Source: Haloarcula litorea (GTDB lineage: Archaea; Halobacteriota; Halobacteria; Halobacteriales; Haloarculaceae). Taken from it: 64,000 nucleotides of DNA. The stretch covers positions 1,054,001 through 1,118,000 of the forward strand of contig NZ_CP119779.1 in NCBI RefSeq assembly GCF_029338195.1, read 5' to 3'. Of the stretch, positions 15,935 through 25,580 are shown in pieces. Numbering within the stretch: the first letter of the stretch is position 1; each line of letters opens with the position of its first letter. The notes below the pieces were generated by a model, which saw nothing but the letters and a program-made list of their open reading frames with translations, was not told where the DNA came from and searched no databases. The translations under genes were made by a program, and so were the position numbers.

Positions 15935-17323
15935 ATGGACGACGACGACGCTGCAGCGATAACCTTCGGCACCGACGGGTGGCGAGCGACGCTCGAGGAG
16001 TTCACCGCGCCCCGCGTGCGGATGGTCGGGCAGGCCGTCGCGACGACGCTCCGGGAGGCGGGCGCGTCGGGGACCGTCGCCGTCGGCTACGACGCCCGCG
16101 AGACCTCGCGGGGCTTCGCCGAGGAGCTGTCGCGGGTGCTGTGTGCCAACGGCTTCGACGCCCTGCTGCCCGAGCGGGACACGCCGACGCCGGTCGTCGC
16201 CTGGACCGTCCGGGACCGGGACCTCGCGGGGGCGCTCCAGATCACCGCGAGCCACAATCCCCCCGAGTACAACGGCGTGAAGTACATCCCCGAGGGCGGT
16301 GCGCCCGCCCTCCCCGACGTGACCGAGGCCGTCGTCGCCAACCTCGCCGAGCCGGACCCGCTGCCCGAGTCGGAGTGGGGGTCGGTGACGGAGGCGGACC
16401 TCGTCGCCGACTACGCCGACCACGCGCTCGGCTACGCCGACGCGGACCTCGCGGGCCTGTCGGTCGCCTACGACGCGATGCACGGCAGCGGCCGCGGCGT
16501 CACCGACGCCCTCCTCCGGCGGGCGGGCGCGGACGTGACGAGCCTGCGCGACGAGCGCGACCCCGACTTCGGCGGCGGGTCGCCCGAGCCGGCCGCCGAG
16601 AACGTCGAGGCGCTGGTCGAGCGGGTGCGGGAGGGCGACGCCGAGATCGGCGTCGTCAACGACGGCGACGCCGACCGCATCGGCGTCGTCACGCCCGAGC
16701 GGGGCTACCTGGATCCGAACCTCTTCTTCGCCGCCGTCTACGACTACCTGCTCGAGTCCCGCGAGGGCGACGTGGTCCGGACCGTCTCGACCTCCAGCAT
16801 CGTCGACCGCGTCGCCGAGGCCCACGGCCGGGCCGTCCACGAGGTGGCGGTCGGGTTCAAGTGGGTCGCCGAGGCGATGGGGGACCACGACGCGCTGTTC
16901 GGCGGCGAGGAGTCGGGCGGCTTCGGCCTCACCGACCACCTCCGGAACAAGGACGGCGTCCTGGTGGCGCTGGTGGCCGCCGCGGCCGAGGCCGAGGAAC
17001 CGCTGGACGCCCGCGTCGACCGGCTGCTGGACGAACACGGCGAGATCCACCAGGGGCGGGTCAGCGTCGACTGCCCCGAGGACCGGAAGGGGCCGGTCCT
17101 GACGGAACTGGAGGAGACGCTCCCCGAGTCGGTCGCCGGCGTCGCCGTCGAGGCCGTCACCACCGTCGACGGGTTCAAGATCGCGCTCGCCGACGGGACG
17201 TGGGTGCTGGTCCGCCCCTCCGGCACGGAGCCGAAGCTCCGGGTGTACGCCGAGGCCGGGAGTCGGGCGCGCGTCGACGAACTGCTCGACGCGGGCCGGG
17301 ACCTCGTCGAGCCGCTGGTCTGA
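15935..17323 (+). CDS. Phosphoglucomutase/phosphomannomutase family protein
   Basis: The 462-aa enzyme starts MDDDDAAAITFGTDGWRATL and has the catalytic serine loop ITASHNPPEYNG (Ser106), the metal loop VNDGDADRIG, the sugar loop GGEESGGFG and the phosphate loop VRPSGTEPKLRVY. It is longer than the GlmM-type enzyme at 11803 and has an EESGG rather than EPSGA sugar loop, as in hexose-phosphate mutases. It probably acts on glucose or mannose phosphates for polysaccharide and glycoprotein precursors. Confidence 0.9.
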   Translation: MDDDDAAAITFGTDGWRATLEEFTAPRVRMVGQAVATTLREAGASGTVAVGYDARETSRGFAEELSRVLCANGFDALLPERDTPTPVVAWTVRDRDLAGALQITASHNPPEYNGVKYIPEGGAPALPDVTEAVVANLAEPDPLPESEWGSVTEADLVADYADHALGYADADLAGLSVAYDAMHGSGRGVTDALLRRAGADVTSLRDERDPDFGGGSPEPAAENVEALVERVREGDAEIGVVNDGDADRIGVVTPERGYLDPNLFFAAVYDYLLESREGDVVRTVSTSSIVDRVAEAHGRAVHEVAVGFKWVAEAMGDHDALFGGEESGGFGLTDHLRNKDGVLVALVAAAAEAEEPLDARVDRLLDEHGEIHQGRVSVDCPEDRKGPVLTELEETLPESVAGVAVEAVTTVDGFKIALADGTWVLVRPSGTEPKLRVYAEAGSRARVDELLDAGRDLVEPLV

Positions 17324-17326
17324 TCG

Positions 17327-17701
17327 TCAGCCCGATCGCTCCCCCCACAGCCGGCCCGGCTCGTCGACCTGCTCGATGTCGAAGTCGAGCGACTCGTAGA
17401 ACGGCCGCACGTCGGCGTCGAAGGTCGCCGTGAGGCGGTCCCGGCGCTCGGCGGCGGCCGCGACCAGCGCCGTCCCGATACCCTGCCCCCGGCGGCGACG
17501 CCGGACCGCGACGGCGTCGACGTGGTCGTCGTCCAACACGAGCGCGCCCAGCACGCGTTCGCCGTCCCCGGAGACGGCCACGAGCGTCCCGCCCGCGTCG
17601 ATGCTCGATCGCACCAGCTCCACGTCCGTCGACAGCGCCGCGCCGTCGAGGACGTTCAGCACGTCCGACAGGTCCGCCACCTCGGCCTCGCGGACCGCCA
17701 T
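17327..17701 (-). CDS. GNAT-family N-acetyltransferase
   Basis: The 124-aa protein has the GNAT acetyl-CoA loop RRRRRGQGIGTALVAAAAER (about residues 72-91) followed by a final strand and helix (ATFDADVRPFYESLDFDIEQ) typical of the fold. It would acetylate an amine of unknown identity. The ATG at 17701 was used; a GTG six bases earlier is also possible. It overlaps no gene and follows, two bases after its stop, the remnant-like ORF ending at 17704. Confidence 0.88.
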   Translation of the reverse strand: MAVREAEVADLSDVLNVLDGAALSTDVELVRSSIDAGGTLVAVSGDGERVLGALVLDDDHVDAVAVRRRRRGQGIGTALVAAAAERRDRLTATFDADVRPFYESLDFDIEQVDEPGRLWGERSG

Positions 17702-17703
17702 CG

Positions 17704-17862
17704 TCACCCCTCGCTTCGAGCCCCGGTGGCGGTCGTCGCTTCGGTGCCACGGGCGGGGGCTTCGGTGTCCCGAGCGACGAGCGCGGGGTCGGCGAGCGCC
17801 GACAGCGAGCCCGGGCCGGGACCGGCGTCTGGCAGGGCGAACTCCGCGGCGGGCGTCGACAT
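17704..17862 (-). pseudogene. 52-aa ORF resembling the start of a redoxin-family protein
   Basis: The ORF starts MSTPAAEFALPDAGPGPGSL. The EFALPDAGPGP-SLSALAD segment looks like the N terminus of haloarchaeal AhpC/TSA-type redoxin proteins, but the following VARDTEAPARGTEATTATG is low-complexity, and the expected strand and the CxxC or Cys region are absent in all three frames. The ORF ends two bases before the GNAT start. It may be the leftover of a truncated redoxin gene, or a small real gene in the GNAT operon. Both are unproven. Confidence 0.3.
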
Positions 17863-17921
17863 ACGTCTGCGTAGGGACTCGCCGAGCAAAAGCGAGGGGG
17901 TCCGGCGTCGGCCGGAGTGCG

Positions 17922-18122
17922 TCAGCCCCCCTTGATGAGCCGGACCACGCGCACGTGGTCGGCGTCGACGGGCTGGTCCGTCGGCACCGTCCGGTCGTCG
18001 ACGACCACGGACACCTCGTGGGGCGAGAGGTCCAGTTGCGCCACGAGGTCGGCGTAGGTGGCGTCCCCGCCGACCGTGAGTTCGTGGGTCCCCTCGCCGG
18101 CCACCTCGACGGTCACGTCCAT
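17922..18122 (-). CDS. samp2: SAMP2-like small archaeal ubiquitin-like modifier
   Basis: The 66-aa protein (MDVTVEVAGEGTHELTVGGD, then TYADLVAQLDLSPHEVSVVVDD) is a beta-grasp protein ending VRVVRLIKGG. The terminal diglycine and the pattern closely match Haloferax SAMP2, which is activated by the E1-like UbaA and serves both protein conjugation and tRNA thiolation. The start at 18122 is preferred over an in-frame ATG at 18140, since the beta-grasp begins at once. No E1 gene is in the window. Confidence 0.9.
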   Translation of the reverse strand: MDVTVEVAGEGTHELTVGGDATYADLVAQLDLSPHEVSVVVDDRTVPTDQPVDADHVRVVRLIKGG

Positions 18123-18190
18123 ACCCGCGTGTACTCGCATCGCGGATTTGAGTGTGACGACCGCTGACCCCGGGGACCGTCGCGGTGAAC

Positions 18191-18200
18191 GGTTCGTTTA
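18191..18200 (+). promoter_or_regulatory. TATA-like box for rfcS
   Basis: GGTTCGTTTA is centred about 30 nt upstream of the ATG at 18226, with the purine-rich AGGAGAG between. The spacing fits the haloarchaeal promoter. Confidence 0.4.
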
Positions 18201-18225
18201 AGGAGAGCCCCCGCTTCCCTCCGGT

Positions 18226-19203
18226 ATGAGCGAGGCCGAGTCCGAGTCGCGGGCGGGACGCGAAGAGGTGTGGATCGAGAAGTACCGACCGCAGACCCTG
18301 GACGAGGTGATGGGCCACGAGGACATCGTGGGGCGACTGCAGAGCTACGTCGACCGCAACGACCTGAGCCACTTCCTGTTCAGCGGGCCGGCCGGCGTCG
18401 GGAAGACGACCTGCGCCTCGGCGATCGCCCGCGAGCTGTACGGCGAGGACTGGCAGGAGCACTTCCTCGAGCTGAACGCCTCCGACGAGCGGGGGATCGA
18501 CGTGGTCCGGGACCGCATCAAGAACTTCGCCCGGACGAGCTTCGGCGGCCACGAGTACCGCATCATCTTCCTCGACGAGGCCGACGCGCTCACCAGCGAC
18601 GCCCAGTCTGCGCTGCGCCGGACGATGGAGCAGTTCTCGAACAACGTCCGGTTCATCCTCTCGTGTAACTACTCCAGCCAGATCATCGACCCGATCCAGT
18701 CCCGGTGTGCCGTCTTCCGGTTCTCGCCGCTGTCGGACGACGCCGTCGCGGACGAGATCCGCCACATCGCAGCGCAGGAGGGCATCGAGATGACCGACGA
18801 GGGGCTGGACGCGCTGGTGTACGCCGCCGACGGCGACATGCGCAAGGCCATCAACGGGCTGCAGGCGGCCTCGGTCAGCGGCGACGTGGTCGACGAACAG
18901 GCCGTCTACGCCATCACCTCGACCGCCCGGCCGGAGGAGATCCACGAGATGGTCCAGTCGGCGCTGGACGGTGACTTCACCGCGGCGCGGGCGACGCTGG
19001 ACCGTCTGCTCACCGAGGAGGGGATCGCCGGCGGCGACGTCATCGACCAGCTCCACCGCTCGGTGTGGGAGTTCGACGTCGACGACGCCGACGCGGTCCG
19101 CATCCTCGAACGGGTCGGGGAGACCGACTACCGCATCACCCGCGGGGCCAACGAGCGGGTCCAGCTGGAGGCGATGCTCGCCTCGCTCGCCCAGCCCGAG
19201 TGA
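18226..19203 (+). CDS. rfcS: Replication factor C small subunit
   Basis: The 325-aa clamp-loader ATPase has the Walker A loop GPAGVGKTT, Walker B FLDEADAL, sensor 1 in [20 protein letters not shown] including the SRC arginine finger, and a C-terminal helical collar. It loads the PCNA ring (pcn is at 43717) onto primed DNA together with the large subunit, which is not in this window. Confidence 0.97.
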   Translation: MSEAESESRAGREEVWIEKYRPQTLDEVMGHEDIVGRLQSYVDRNDLSHFLFSGPAGVGKTTCASAIARELYGEDWQEHFLELNASDERGIDVVRDRIKNFARTSFGGHEYRIIFLDEADALTSDAQSALRRTMEQFSNNVRFILSCNYSSQIIDPIQSRCAVFRFSPLSDDAVADEIRHIAAQEGIEMTDEGLDALVYAADGDMRKAINGLQAASVSGDVVDEQAVYAITSTARPEEIHEMVQSALDGDFTAARATLDRLLTEEGIAGGDVIDQLHRSVWEFDVDDADAVRILERVGETDYRITRGANERVQLEAMLASLAQPE

Positions 19204-19254
19204 GCGGCAGCGGCGGGCTCCCGGCCGTTCTCACGGCCGATAACTGGAGACGGA

Positions 19255-19261
19255 GTTTTAT
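19255..19261 (+). promoter_or_regulatory. TATA-like box for the archaellin gene
   Basis: TTTTATC lies about 37 nt upstream of the ATG at 19295, which would give a leader of about 10 nt. Confidence 0.4.
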
Positions 19262-19294
19262 CCCGGTGTAGCGCCGAGGGTATCAGTAACTGAA

Positions 19295-19915
19295 ATGTAT
19301 CGACGCGAAACCGCGGGCCGGGACGAGCGCGGCCAGGTCGGCATCGGCACGCTGATCGTGTTCATCGCGATGGTGCTGGTCGCGGCCATCGCGGCCGGCG
19401 TCCTCATCAACACCTCGGGCTACCTCCAGAGCTCGGCGCTTTCGACCGGCCAGGAGTCCAGCGACTCGACGACCAACCGCGTGCAGGTCGTCAGCGCGAC
19501 CGGGAGCTCGCTCTCGGACAACGAGGTCGGCGTCGTCGAGCTCGTCGTCAAGAAGAGCCCCGGCGCGGGCAACGTCGACCTCGGGCAGGCGACGATCCAG
19601 TGGGTCGGTCCCAGCGGCTCGTACTACCAGCTCGCGGAGAACGGGGCCGACGGCAGCCCCGACGGTCGGTTCGCCGTCTCGGCGGTCCAGGACGACGACA
19701 GCTCGGTGCCGGTGCTCGACGACGCCGCCGACCGCTTCACGATCACGCTGGACCTCGGGGACGCGGACACGCTCGACAACGCCGACACCTTCGGCGAGGA
19801 ACTCGCCGAGGGCGAGACGGCGACGCTCCGCATCACGACCACCTCCGGTGCGGTGACGATCAAGCGGATCGTGGTCCCCGAGACGCTGTCGGGCAGCTCG
19901 GCCGTCTCGGTCTGA
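19295..19915 (+). CDS. Archaellin (archaeal flagellin), orphan
   Basis: The 206-aa protein starts [20 protein letters not shown]. The basic DERG before [20 protein letters not shown] is a type III prepilin-like signal: cleavage after Gly13 by the preflagellin peptidase leaves a hydrophobic N-terminal helix that polymerises. The rest is a beta-rich globular domain with [13 protein letters not shown] and a long Ser/Thr-rich region. There are no arl motor or accessory genes nearby, so it is an orphan copy. It may be a minor filament subunit. Confidence 0.93.
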   Translation: MYRRETAGRDERGQVGIGTLIVFIAMVLVAAIAAGVLINTSGYLQSSALSTGQESSDSTTNRVQVVSATGSSLSDNEVGVVELVVKKSPGAGNVDLGQATIQWVGPSGSYYQLAENGADGSPDGRFAVSAVQDDDSSVPVLDDAADRFTITLDLGDADTLDNADTFGEELAEGETATLRITTTSGAVTIKRIVVPETLSGSSAVSV

Positions 19916-19973
19916 GGCCCCCGGACCGCCCCTTCGGAAACGTTTTACCCGCCGGTCGGCCAAGGTACCGGCA

Positions 19974-22757
19974 ATGAGCGACCTCTCCGAGGCCTACCAA
20001 CTCGACTACTTCGACGAGGCGGGGTTCACCCGCCAGGAGTGTGCGGAGTGTGGGGACGTCTTCTGGGCCCGCACGGAGCGTGCGACCTGCGGGGAACCGC
20101 CCTGTGCGGCGTACGACTTCATCGACGACCCCGGCTTCGCCGAGGAGTACTCGCTGTCCGAGATGCGCGAGGCGTTCCTCTCGTTCTTCGAGGAGCGTGG
20201 CCACACCCGTATCGACCCCTATCCCGTCGCCGCCAACCGCTGGCGCGACGACGTCTTGCTGACCCAGGCGTCGATCTACGACTTCCAGCCCCTGGTCACG
20301 TCGGGGACGACGCCCCCGCCCGCGAACCCCCTCTGTATCTCCCAGCCCTGCATCCGGATGCAGGACATCGACAACGTGGGCAAGACCGGCCGACACACGA
20401 TGGCCTTCGAGATGATGGCCCACCACGCGTTCAACGCGAAGGAGGACGTCGAGGACCCCGAGGAGTACGCCTACGAGGGCGAGGTCTACTGGAAGGAGGA
20501 GACCGTCGCGTACTGCGTCGAGCTGTTCGAGGAACTCGGGGCCGACGCCGACGAACTCACGCTCATCGAGGACCCGTGGGTCGGCGGCGGCAACGCCGGG
20601 CCGGCCTTCGAGGTGATCTACGAGGGCGCGGAGCTGGCGACGCTGGTCTTCATGTCCTTAGAGCAGGACCCCGACGGCGAGTACGAGATGAAGGACGGCA
20701 ACCGCTACTCGGAGATGGACACCTACGTCGTCGACACCGGCTACGGGCTGGAGCGGTGGACCTGGGTCTCCCAGGGCACCCCGACCGTCTACGAGGCGGT
20801 CTACCCCGACACGATCGACTTCCTCAAGGACAACGCCGGCGTCGAACTCACGGACGAGGAGGAGGCGGTCGTCCACAACGCCGCCAAACTCGCGGGCCGG
20901 ATGGACATCGACGAGGCCGAGGACATCGAGGCCGAGCGCGACACCATCGCCGCCGAGGTGGGCGTGACCGTCGCGGAGCTGCGCGAGCTGATGGGGCCGC
21001 TGGAGGACATCTACGCCATCGCCGACCACTGCCGGACGCTGGCGTACATGCTCGGCGACGGCATCGTCCCCTCGAACGTCGGCACCGGCTACCTCGCGCG
21101 GATGGTCCTCCGGCGGACCAAGCGGCTGGTCGACGGCGTCGGCGTCGACGCGCCGCTTGACGAACTGGTCGACATGCAGGCCGAGCGGCTGGGCTACGAG
21201 AACCGCGACACCGTCCGGGACATCGTCCGCACGGAGGTCGAGAAGTACCGCGAGACCCTCGATCGGGGCGGCCGGCGCGTGCGCCAGCTGGCCGACGAGT
21301 ACGCCGACCGGGACGAACCCATCCCGACCGAGGAGCTGGTCGAGCTGTACGACTCCCACGGCATCCAGCCCGACATGGTCGAGGAGATCGCGGCCGAGCG
21401 CGGGGCCGGCGTGGACGTGCCCGACGACTTCTACTCCGTGGTCGCCGAGCGCCACGGCGGCGGCGCGGCCGAGGCCGAGAGCGAGGGCGTCCCCTACGCC
21501 GACCGGCTGGCCGAGCTGCCCGACACCGACCGGCTCTACTACGAGGACCAGCAGCGGATGGAGTTCGAGGCCGTCGTCCTGGAGGTGTTCGACCGCGACG
21601 ACGACCGCTACGACGTGGTGCTCGACCAGACGATGTTCTACCCCGAGGGCGGGGGTCAGCCCCCGGACCACGGGACGCTGTCGACCGACGACGTGACCGC
21701 CGAGGTGACCGACGTCCAGCGCCACGACGGCGTCATCCTGCACACGACCGACACGGACCCCGGGAAGGGGGAGTTCGTCCGCGGGCAGGTCGACGCCGCC
21801 CGCCGGAAGCGGCTGATGCAACACCACACCGCGACCCACATCGTCGTCCACAGCGCCCGGCAGGTGCTGGGCGACCACGTCCGGCAGGCCGGCGCACAGA
21901 AGGGCGTCGACTCCTCGCGCATCGACCTGCGCCACTACGAGTCGGTCTCCCGCGAGCAGGTCAAGGAGATCGAGCGGGTCGCCAACGACCTCGTACAGGA
22001 CAACGTCCCCGTGACCCAGGAGTGGCCCGACCGCAACGAGGCCGAGGCCGAACACGGCTTCGACCTCTACCAGGGCGGCATCCCGGCCGGCGAGCAGATC
22101 CGGCTCATCAGGGTCGCCGATGACGTCCAGGCCTGCGGTGGCACCCACGTCGCCCGCACCGGCGACATCGGCGTCGTCAAGCTGCTGGGCACCGAGCGGA
22201 TCCAGGACGGGGTCATCCGGCTGACGTTCGCGGCCGGCGACGCGGCCGTCGAGGCGACCCAGCGGACCGAGGACGCCCTCTACGAGGCCGCCGAGGTGCT
22301 GGACGTGGCCCCCGAGGAGGTGCCCGAGACGGCCGGGCGGTTCTTCGACGAGTGGAAGGCCCGCGGCAAGGAGATCGAGGACCTCAAGGAACAACTGGCC
22401 GAGGCCCGCGCCTCGGGCGGGGCCGACACCGAGGAGGTCGACGTGGGCGGCACCACGGCGGTCGTCCAGCGCATCGACGCCGACATGGACGAGCTCCGGG
22501 CCCAGGCCAACGCACTGGTCGAGCAGGGCCGGATCGCGGTGCTGGGGTCGGGTGCCGACGGCGCGCAGTTCGTCGTGGCCGTCCCCGACGGCGTCGAGGT
22601 CGACGCGGGCGAGGTGGTCGGCGAGCTGGCCGGTCGGGTCGGCGGCGGCGGCGGCGGCCCCGCCGACTTCGCACAGGGCGGTGGCCCCGACGGCGACGCG
22701 CTCGAGGACGCCCTCGCCGCCGCGCCCGAGATCCTCCGGTCGGTCGCGAACGTCTGA
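19974..22757 (+). CDS. alaS: Alanine--tRNA ligase
   Basis: The 927-aa class II synthetase begins with an archaeal N-terminal zinc-like motif ([22 protein letters not shown]), followed by the catalytic class II core ([51 protein letters not shown]), then the editing domain with [11 protein letters not shown] and the [13 protein letters not shown] zinc loop that clears mischarged serine, and a C-terminal C-Ala glycine-rich region ([15 protein letters not shown]). It charges tRNA-Ala. The full length matches haloarchaeal AlaRS. Confidence 0.98.
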   Translation: MSDLSEAYQLDYFDEAGFTRQECAECGDVFWARTERATCGEPPCAAYDFIDDPGFAEEYSLSEMREAFLSFFEERGHTRIDPYPVAANRWRDDVLLTQASIYDFQPLVTSGTTPPPANPLCISQPCIRMQDIDNVGKTGRHTMAFEMMAHHAFNAKEDVEDPEEYAYEGEVYWKEETVAYCVELFEELGADADELTLIEDPWVGGGNAGPAFEVIYEGAELATLVFMSLEQDPDGEYEMKDGNRYSEMDTYVVDTGYGLERWTWVSQGTPTVYEAVYPDTIDFLKDNAGVELTDEEEAVVHNAAKLAGRMDIDEAEDIEAERDTIAAEVGVTVAELRELMGPLEDIYAIADHCRTLAYMLGDGIVPSNVGTGYLARMVLRRTKRLVDGVGVDAPLDELVDMQAERLGYENRDTVRDIVRTEVEKYRETLDRGGRRVRQLADEYADRDEPIPTEELVELYDSHGIQPDMVEEIAAERGAGVDVPDDFYSVVAERHGGGAAEAESEGVPYADRLAELPDTDRLYYEDQQRMEFEAVVLEVFDRDDDRYDVVLDQTMFYPEGGGQPPDHGTLSTDDVTAEVTDVQRHDGVILHTTDTDPGKGEFVRGQVDAARRKRLMQHHTATHIVVHSARQVLGDHVRQAGAQKGVDSSRIDLRHYESVSREQVKEIERVANDLVQDNVPVTQEWPDRNEAEAEHGFDLYQGGIPAGEQIRLIRVADDVQACGGTHVARTGDIGVVKLLGTERIQDGVIRLTFAAGDAAVEATQRTEDALYEAAEVLDVAPEEVPETAGRFFDEWKARGKEIEDLKEQLAEARASGGADTEEVDVGGTTAVVQRIDADMDELRAQANALVEQGRIAVLGSGADGAQFVVAVPDGVEVDAGEVVGELAGRVGGGGGGPADFAQGGGPDGDALEDALAAAPEILRSVANV

Positions 22758-22874
22758 CCCCGGCCGCCCGACGCGGCGGTCGCGGCTCGTCCCCGTCGAC
22801 GGCGGCGAGACGCCGGTGACCGCGGGCGAGCGACGGCCCGTAACACCTAATTGGCAGAGCCGGCAAGCCGGGGT

Positions 22875-22964
22875 ATGGACAGACAGCAGGTGATGGCCGT
22901 CTTTCTCGCCTTCCTGATGGTCGGCTCGGCCGTCGTCTACGGACTGGCCTTCGCGTTCCTCTAG
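22875..22964 (+). CDS. 29-aa single-span membrane peptide
   Basis: The frame encodes MDRQQVMAVFLAFLMVGSAV followed by VYGLAFAFL: four hydrophilic residues, then one hydrophobic helix to the C terminus. It follows alaS by 117 bp and its stop overlaps the stop of the convergent helicase gene (shared CTAG). The ATG, the amphipathic start and the clean hydrophobic helix argue for a real small protein rather than chance. Function unknown. Confidence 0.6.
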   Translation: MDRQQVMAVFLAFLMVGSAVVYGLAFAFL

Positions 22965-24679
22965 TCCCACACGTCCGAGAGCGGGTGGCTGCCGCCCGAG
23001 CGCGACCCCGACCGCTCCCGGCGGCGGCGCGAGCTCTCGGAGACGCCCGCGACGGCCCGGTCCGGGGCGAACTCGGGCAGATCCGGCGTCGTCATCCGGG
23101 CGACCTGCTCGGCGAACCAGTCGGGGGTGTCGTGGCTCGCGCGCTCGAAGAGGTCCAGCAGCGAGGCGTCCGCGAGGTAGGTCGCGCCGTGGTCGTCGGG
23201 CGCGCGGACGACCCGCCCGCAGGCCTGGATGACCGTCCGCAGCGCCGTCCGGTAGTACCAGCCCCACTGGCCGTCCTCCAGTCGCCGGGCGACCCGGGAG
23301 TCGTTGGTGTTGGGGTAGGGGGCCTTGCAGACGACCTGCCAGCGGCAGAGATCGCCCTCCAGGTCCAGCGCCTCCTCCATCTTCACCGAGAGGAACACGT
23401 CCGGGTCGGAACTGCGCTTCCAGGCCGCCAGCGCGGCGTCGCGGCCCTCCCTGTCGTGGTCGCGCACCCTGGTTCCGACGCCCAGCTCGTCGAGCAGGTC
23501 CCGCAGTTGCTCCTGGATGGCGTAGGAGTGGCAGTGGACCAGCCCCTTCTCGTCGGGGTGGCGGGCCATCACCCGGACGAGCGTGCGGGCGATGGCCGGC
23601 AGGGTCTCCTCGCGGTGCTCGTAGGTCATCTTCCCCCGGGTCACGTCGTACAGCGGGCGGTGCTCGACGGGGAACGTGTGGGGGACCTCCACCAGGGCCA
23701 CGTCGTCGGGGTCGAGGCCGACGTTGGCACAGAAGGCGTCCTTGCTCAGGATGGTCGCCGACAGCAGCGCGAACCTGTTGCCCCGCTCCCAGACGGTGTG
23801 TGAGAGGTACCGCTCGGGGTTCATCGGCTTGATCGTGACCGGACCGTCCTCGCTCTGGTCGACGACCCAGGTCGTGGCGCTGTCGGGGTCGCGGTAGTCC
23901 TCCTGGAACCACTGGAGGTCGCCCCGGAGCGTGTTCAGGGAGTCCCGCTCGGCGACCTCCTCCGGGGCCAGCTCCGCCTGTTGCCGCAGTTCCGTCAGCC
24001 GGCGCTCGGCGACGCCCTCGACGCGCTCGGCGAAGTCGACGGCGTCGTCGAGGCCGTCGAGGTCGGGCACGTCCAGCTCTCCCCACAGCGGGATGGTCTC
24101 CGGCGAGAGGTCGATGGTCGCGTACATCTCGGCCCACTCGCCCAGGCCGTGGGCCTCGTCGATCACGACCACGTCACGCTTGCCGAAGACATCGCTGCCG
24201 GCGGTCTGCATGAAGTACGCCAGCGTCATCGCGGCGATCCGGCGGTTCGAGGCGATGGCGCGGTCCGAGAAGTACGGGCACCGGTGTTTCACCTGACAGT
24301 CGAACTCCCGCTCGCGGACGCAGGGAGCCTGATTGACCGGGGTGTCGGTCTCGCCCGGGAGGATGCAGTCGTAGTTGTTCTTCCCGCGGATGACCGAGAG
24401 GTCCGAGAGCAGGTCGTCCTCGGCGACGTCGTCCAGCTGGGAGACCTGCGGCGTCGTGTAGTAGGCGTCGAAGACCTGTTCGGCGGCGGCCTCGCCGGCG
24501 GTCCGGGCACAGCCGGCGATGGCCCGCGCCAGCAGGGACTTGCCGCTGCCGGTCGGCGCGCGCACGAGGACGACGTCGTTGCCGGCCTCGAAGGCCTCGC
24601 GGACGTCCGAGAGGGCCTGCCGCTGGTTCCCGCGGTACTCGGGGGCCGGGAACTCGTCGTGGATCCGCGCCGGGTACAC
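22961..24679 (-). CDS. XPD/DinG-type superfamily 2 DNA helicase with Fe-S cluster
   Basis: The 572-aa protein starts at a GTG at 24679; a TCTAAAC box 25-31 nt upstream supports this over longer starts that run into cspA. Motifs are APTGSGKSLLA (Walker A, residues 41-51), four cysteines at 105, 120, 128 and 134 that fit the XPD [4Fe-4S] domain, VVIDEAHG (Walker B, DEAH), LLSATIL, and the C-terminal QACGRVVRAPDD motif VI. The Fe-S domain acts as the strand-separating wedge. Likely role: repair or replication. Confidence 0.93.
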   Translation of the reverse strand: MYPARIHDEFPAPEYRGNQRQALSDVREAFEAGNDVVLVRAPTGSGKSLLARAIAGCARTAGEAAAEQVFDAYYTTPQVSQLDDVAEDDLLSDLSVIRGKNNYDCILPGETDTPVNQAPCVREREFDCQVKHRCPYFSDRAIASNRRIAAMTLAYFMQTAGSDVFGKRDVVVIDEAHGLGEWAEMYATIDLSPETIPLWGELDVPDLDGLDDAVDFAERVEGVAERRLTELRQQAELAPEEVAERDSLNTLRGDLQWFQEDYRDPDSATTWVVDQSEDGPVTIKPMNPERYLSHTVWERGNRFALLSATILSKDAFCANVGLDPDDVALVEVPHTFPVEHRPLYDVTRGKMTYEHREETLPAIARTLVRVMARHPDEKGLVHCHSYAIQEQLRDLLDELGVGTRVRDHDREGRDAALAAWKRSSDPDVFLSVKMEEALDLEGDLCRWQVVCKAPYPNTNDSRVARRLEDGQWGWYYRTALRTVIQACGRVVRAPDDHGATYLADASLLDLFERASHDTPDWFAEQVARMTTPDLPEFAPDRAVAGVSESSRRRRERSGSRSGGSHPLSDVWD

Positions 24680-24703
24680 ACCAGACGGCAACGGGTCGGC
24701 CCC

Positions 24704-24710
24704 TCTAAAC
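24704..24710 (-). promoter_or_regulatory. TATA-like box deciding the helicase start
   Basis: TCTAAAC on the plus strand (GTTTAGA on the coding strand) is centred about 28 nt upstream of the GTG at 24679. It favours a leaderless start there. Confidence 0.5.
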
Positions 24711-24815
24711 CTTTCCAGTCGGTCGGCCGACCGTGTGCCGTGGTCACGTACACGCGGTCGTGCCAACACGACCCTCAGAACCCTTATCCCTCCACCACGT
24801 GTACGGTTGATTGCA

Positions 24816-25010
24816 ATGGCAAACGGTAAGGTTGACTTCTTCAACGACACTGGCGGCTACGGTTTCATCTCGACTGAGGACGCGGACGAGGACGTGTTCT
24901 TCCACATGGAAGACGTCGGCGGTCCGGACCTCGAAGAGGGACAGGAAGTGGAGTTCGACATCGAACAGGCCGACAAGGGCCCCCGCGCGACGAACCTCGT
25001 CCGCAACTAA
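24816..25010 (+). CDS. cspA: Cold-shock domain protein
   Basis: The 64-aa protein (MANGKVDFFNDTGGYGFIST) has both cold-shock RNA-binding motifs: GYGFIS (RNP1) and DVFFHM (RNP2). It is more acidic than bacterial CspA, as usual for haloarchaea. It binds single-stranded nucleic acid and acts as an RNA chaperone. It is divergent from the helicase, whose start lies 137 bp away. Confidence 0.97.
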   Translation: MANGKVDFFNDTGGYGFISTEDADEDVFFHMEDVGGPDLEEGQEVEFDIEQADKGPRATNLVRN

Positions 25011-25299
25011 CCGCCGATTTCGGGTCGCCAGTGTGCGACTCTGTCTGACGCGTTTTTCGTGCACTCGTCGGCGAGCGACGGTACCGTCCGACGCGATCGG
25101 CCGGACCGACGCTCGTCACACATAAATCCCCGTGCTGGACTGCAGGCACGGCGACGCTCGTCGACGGTTTATCGGGGTCGGGGCCGGAGTACGACGTGCC
25201 GGGGTCCCCGCCCGGCCCTCCGCGCTCTTCCCGGTCGCGCCCCCGCCCGAGGGCGCGGCACCCACCCCTCTTTCGCTCGGACACCGTCCCCGGTCGTCC
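25011..25299. other. Intergenic region after cspA, no gene found
   Basis: The 289 bp between cspA and the convergent cysteine-rich gene hold no ORF with believable composition. The sequence is GC-rich with several short CG-rich self-complementary stretches, and could hold transcription ends for both genes. No poly-T tract, tRNA-like or repeat structure was identified. Confidence 0.5.
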
Positions 25300-25515
25300 T
25301 CAGGCGTGTTCGTCCGCCAGCGCCGCGACGTCCGCCGCCGTCACCTCGTCGTCGGGCAGGCGGTCGATGCAGTCGTAACAGAGGAAGTGCTCGGTACCGT
25401 CGGCGAGCTCCAGCACGATGCCTTCGGTGGGCCGGCTCTCCTGTGTCCAGATGTTGGCGATGCCGCCGGCGATGGACACCTCCGCGCCACAGCCGTCGCA
25501 GGTCCGGGAGGCCAT
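25300..25515 (-). CDS. 71-aa zinc-ribbon-like protein
   Basis: The protein starts MASRTCDGCGAEVSIAGGIA and has two CxxC pairs, C6-C9 and C46-C49, that probably bind one zinc. The C-terminal half (DEVTAADVAALADEHA) is acidic and helical. A start further upstream would add arginine-rich sequence and overlap the divergent gene. Function unknown. Confidence 0.8.
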   Translation of the reverse strand: MASRTCDGCGAEVSIAGGIANIWTQESRPTEGIVLELADGTEHFLCYDCIDRLPDDEVTAADVAALADEHA

Positions 25516-25580
25516 ACGACCGGTAGGGGAGCGGCCCGGTAAGGCCTTTCTTTTTGTTCCTCGGTGACATATGCCGCGGT

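Noticed and set aside
15443-17050. Long minus-strand frame opposite the GIY-YIG and phosphomutase genes
   Set aside because: Antisense to genes with clear active-site motifs; composition is Val/Gly/Arg-biased with no recognisable domain.
20658-24137. Very long minus-strand open frame across alaS and the helicase
   Set aside because: It runs antisense to well-supported genes and has the Arg/Gly/Pro-rich composition typical of GC-rich shadow frames.
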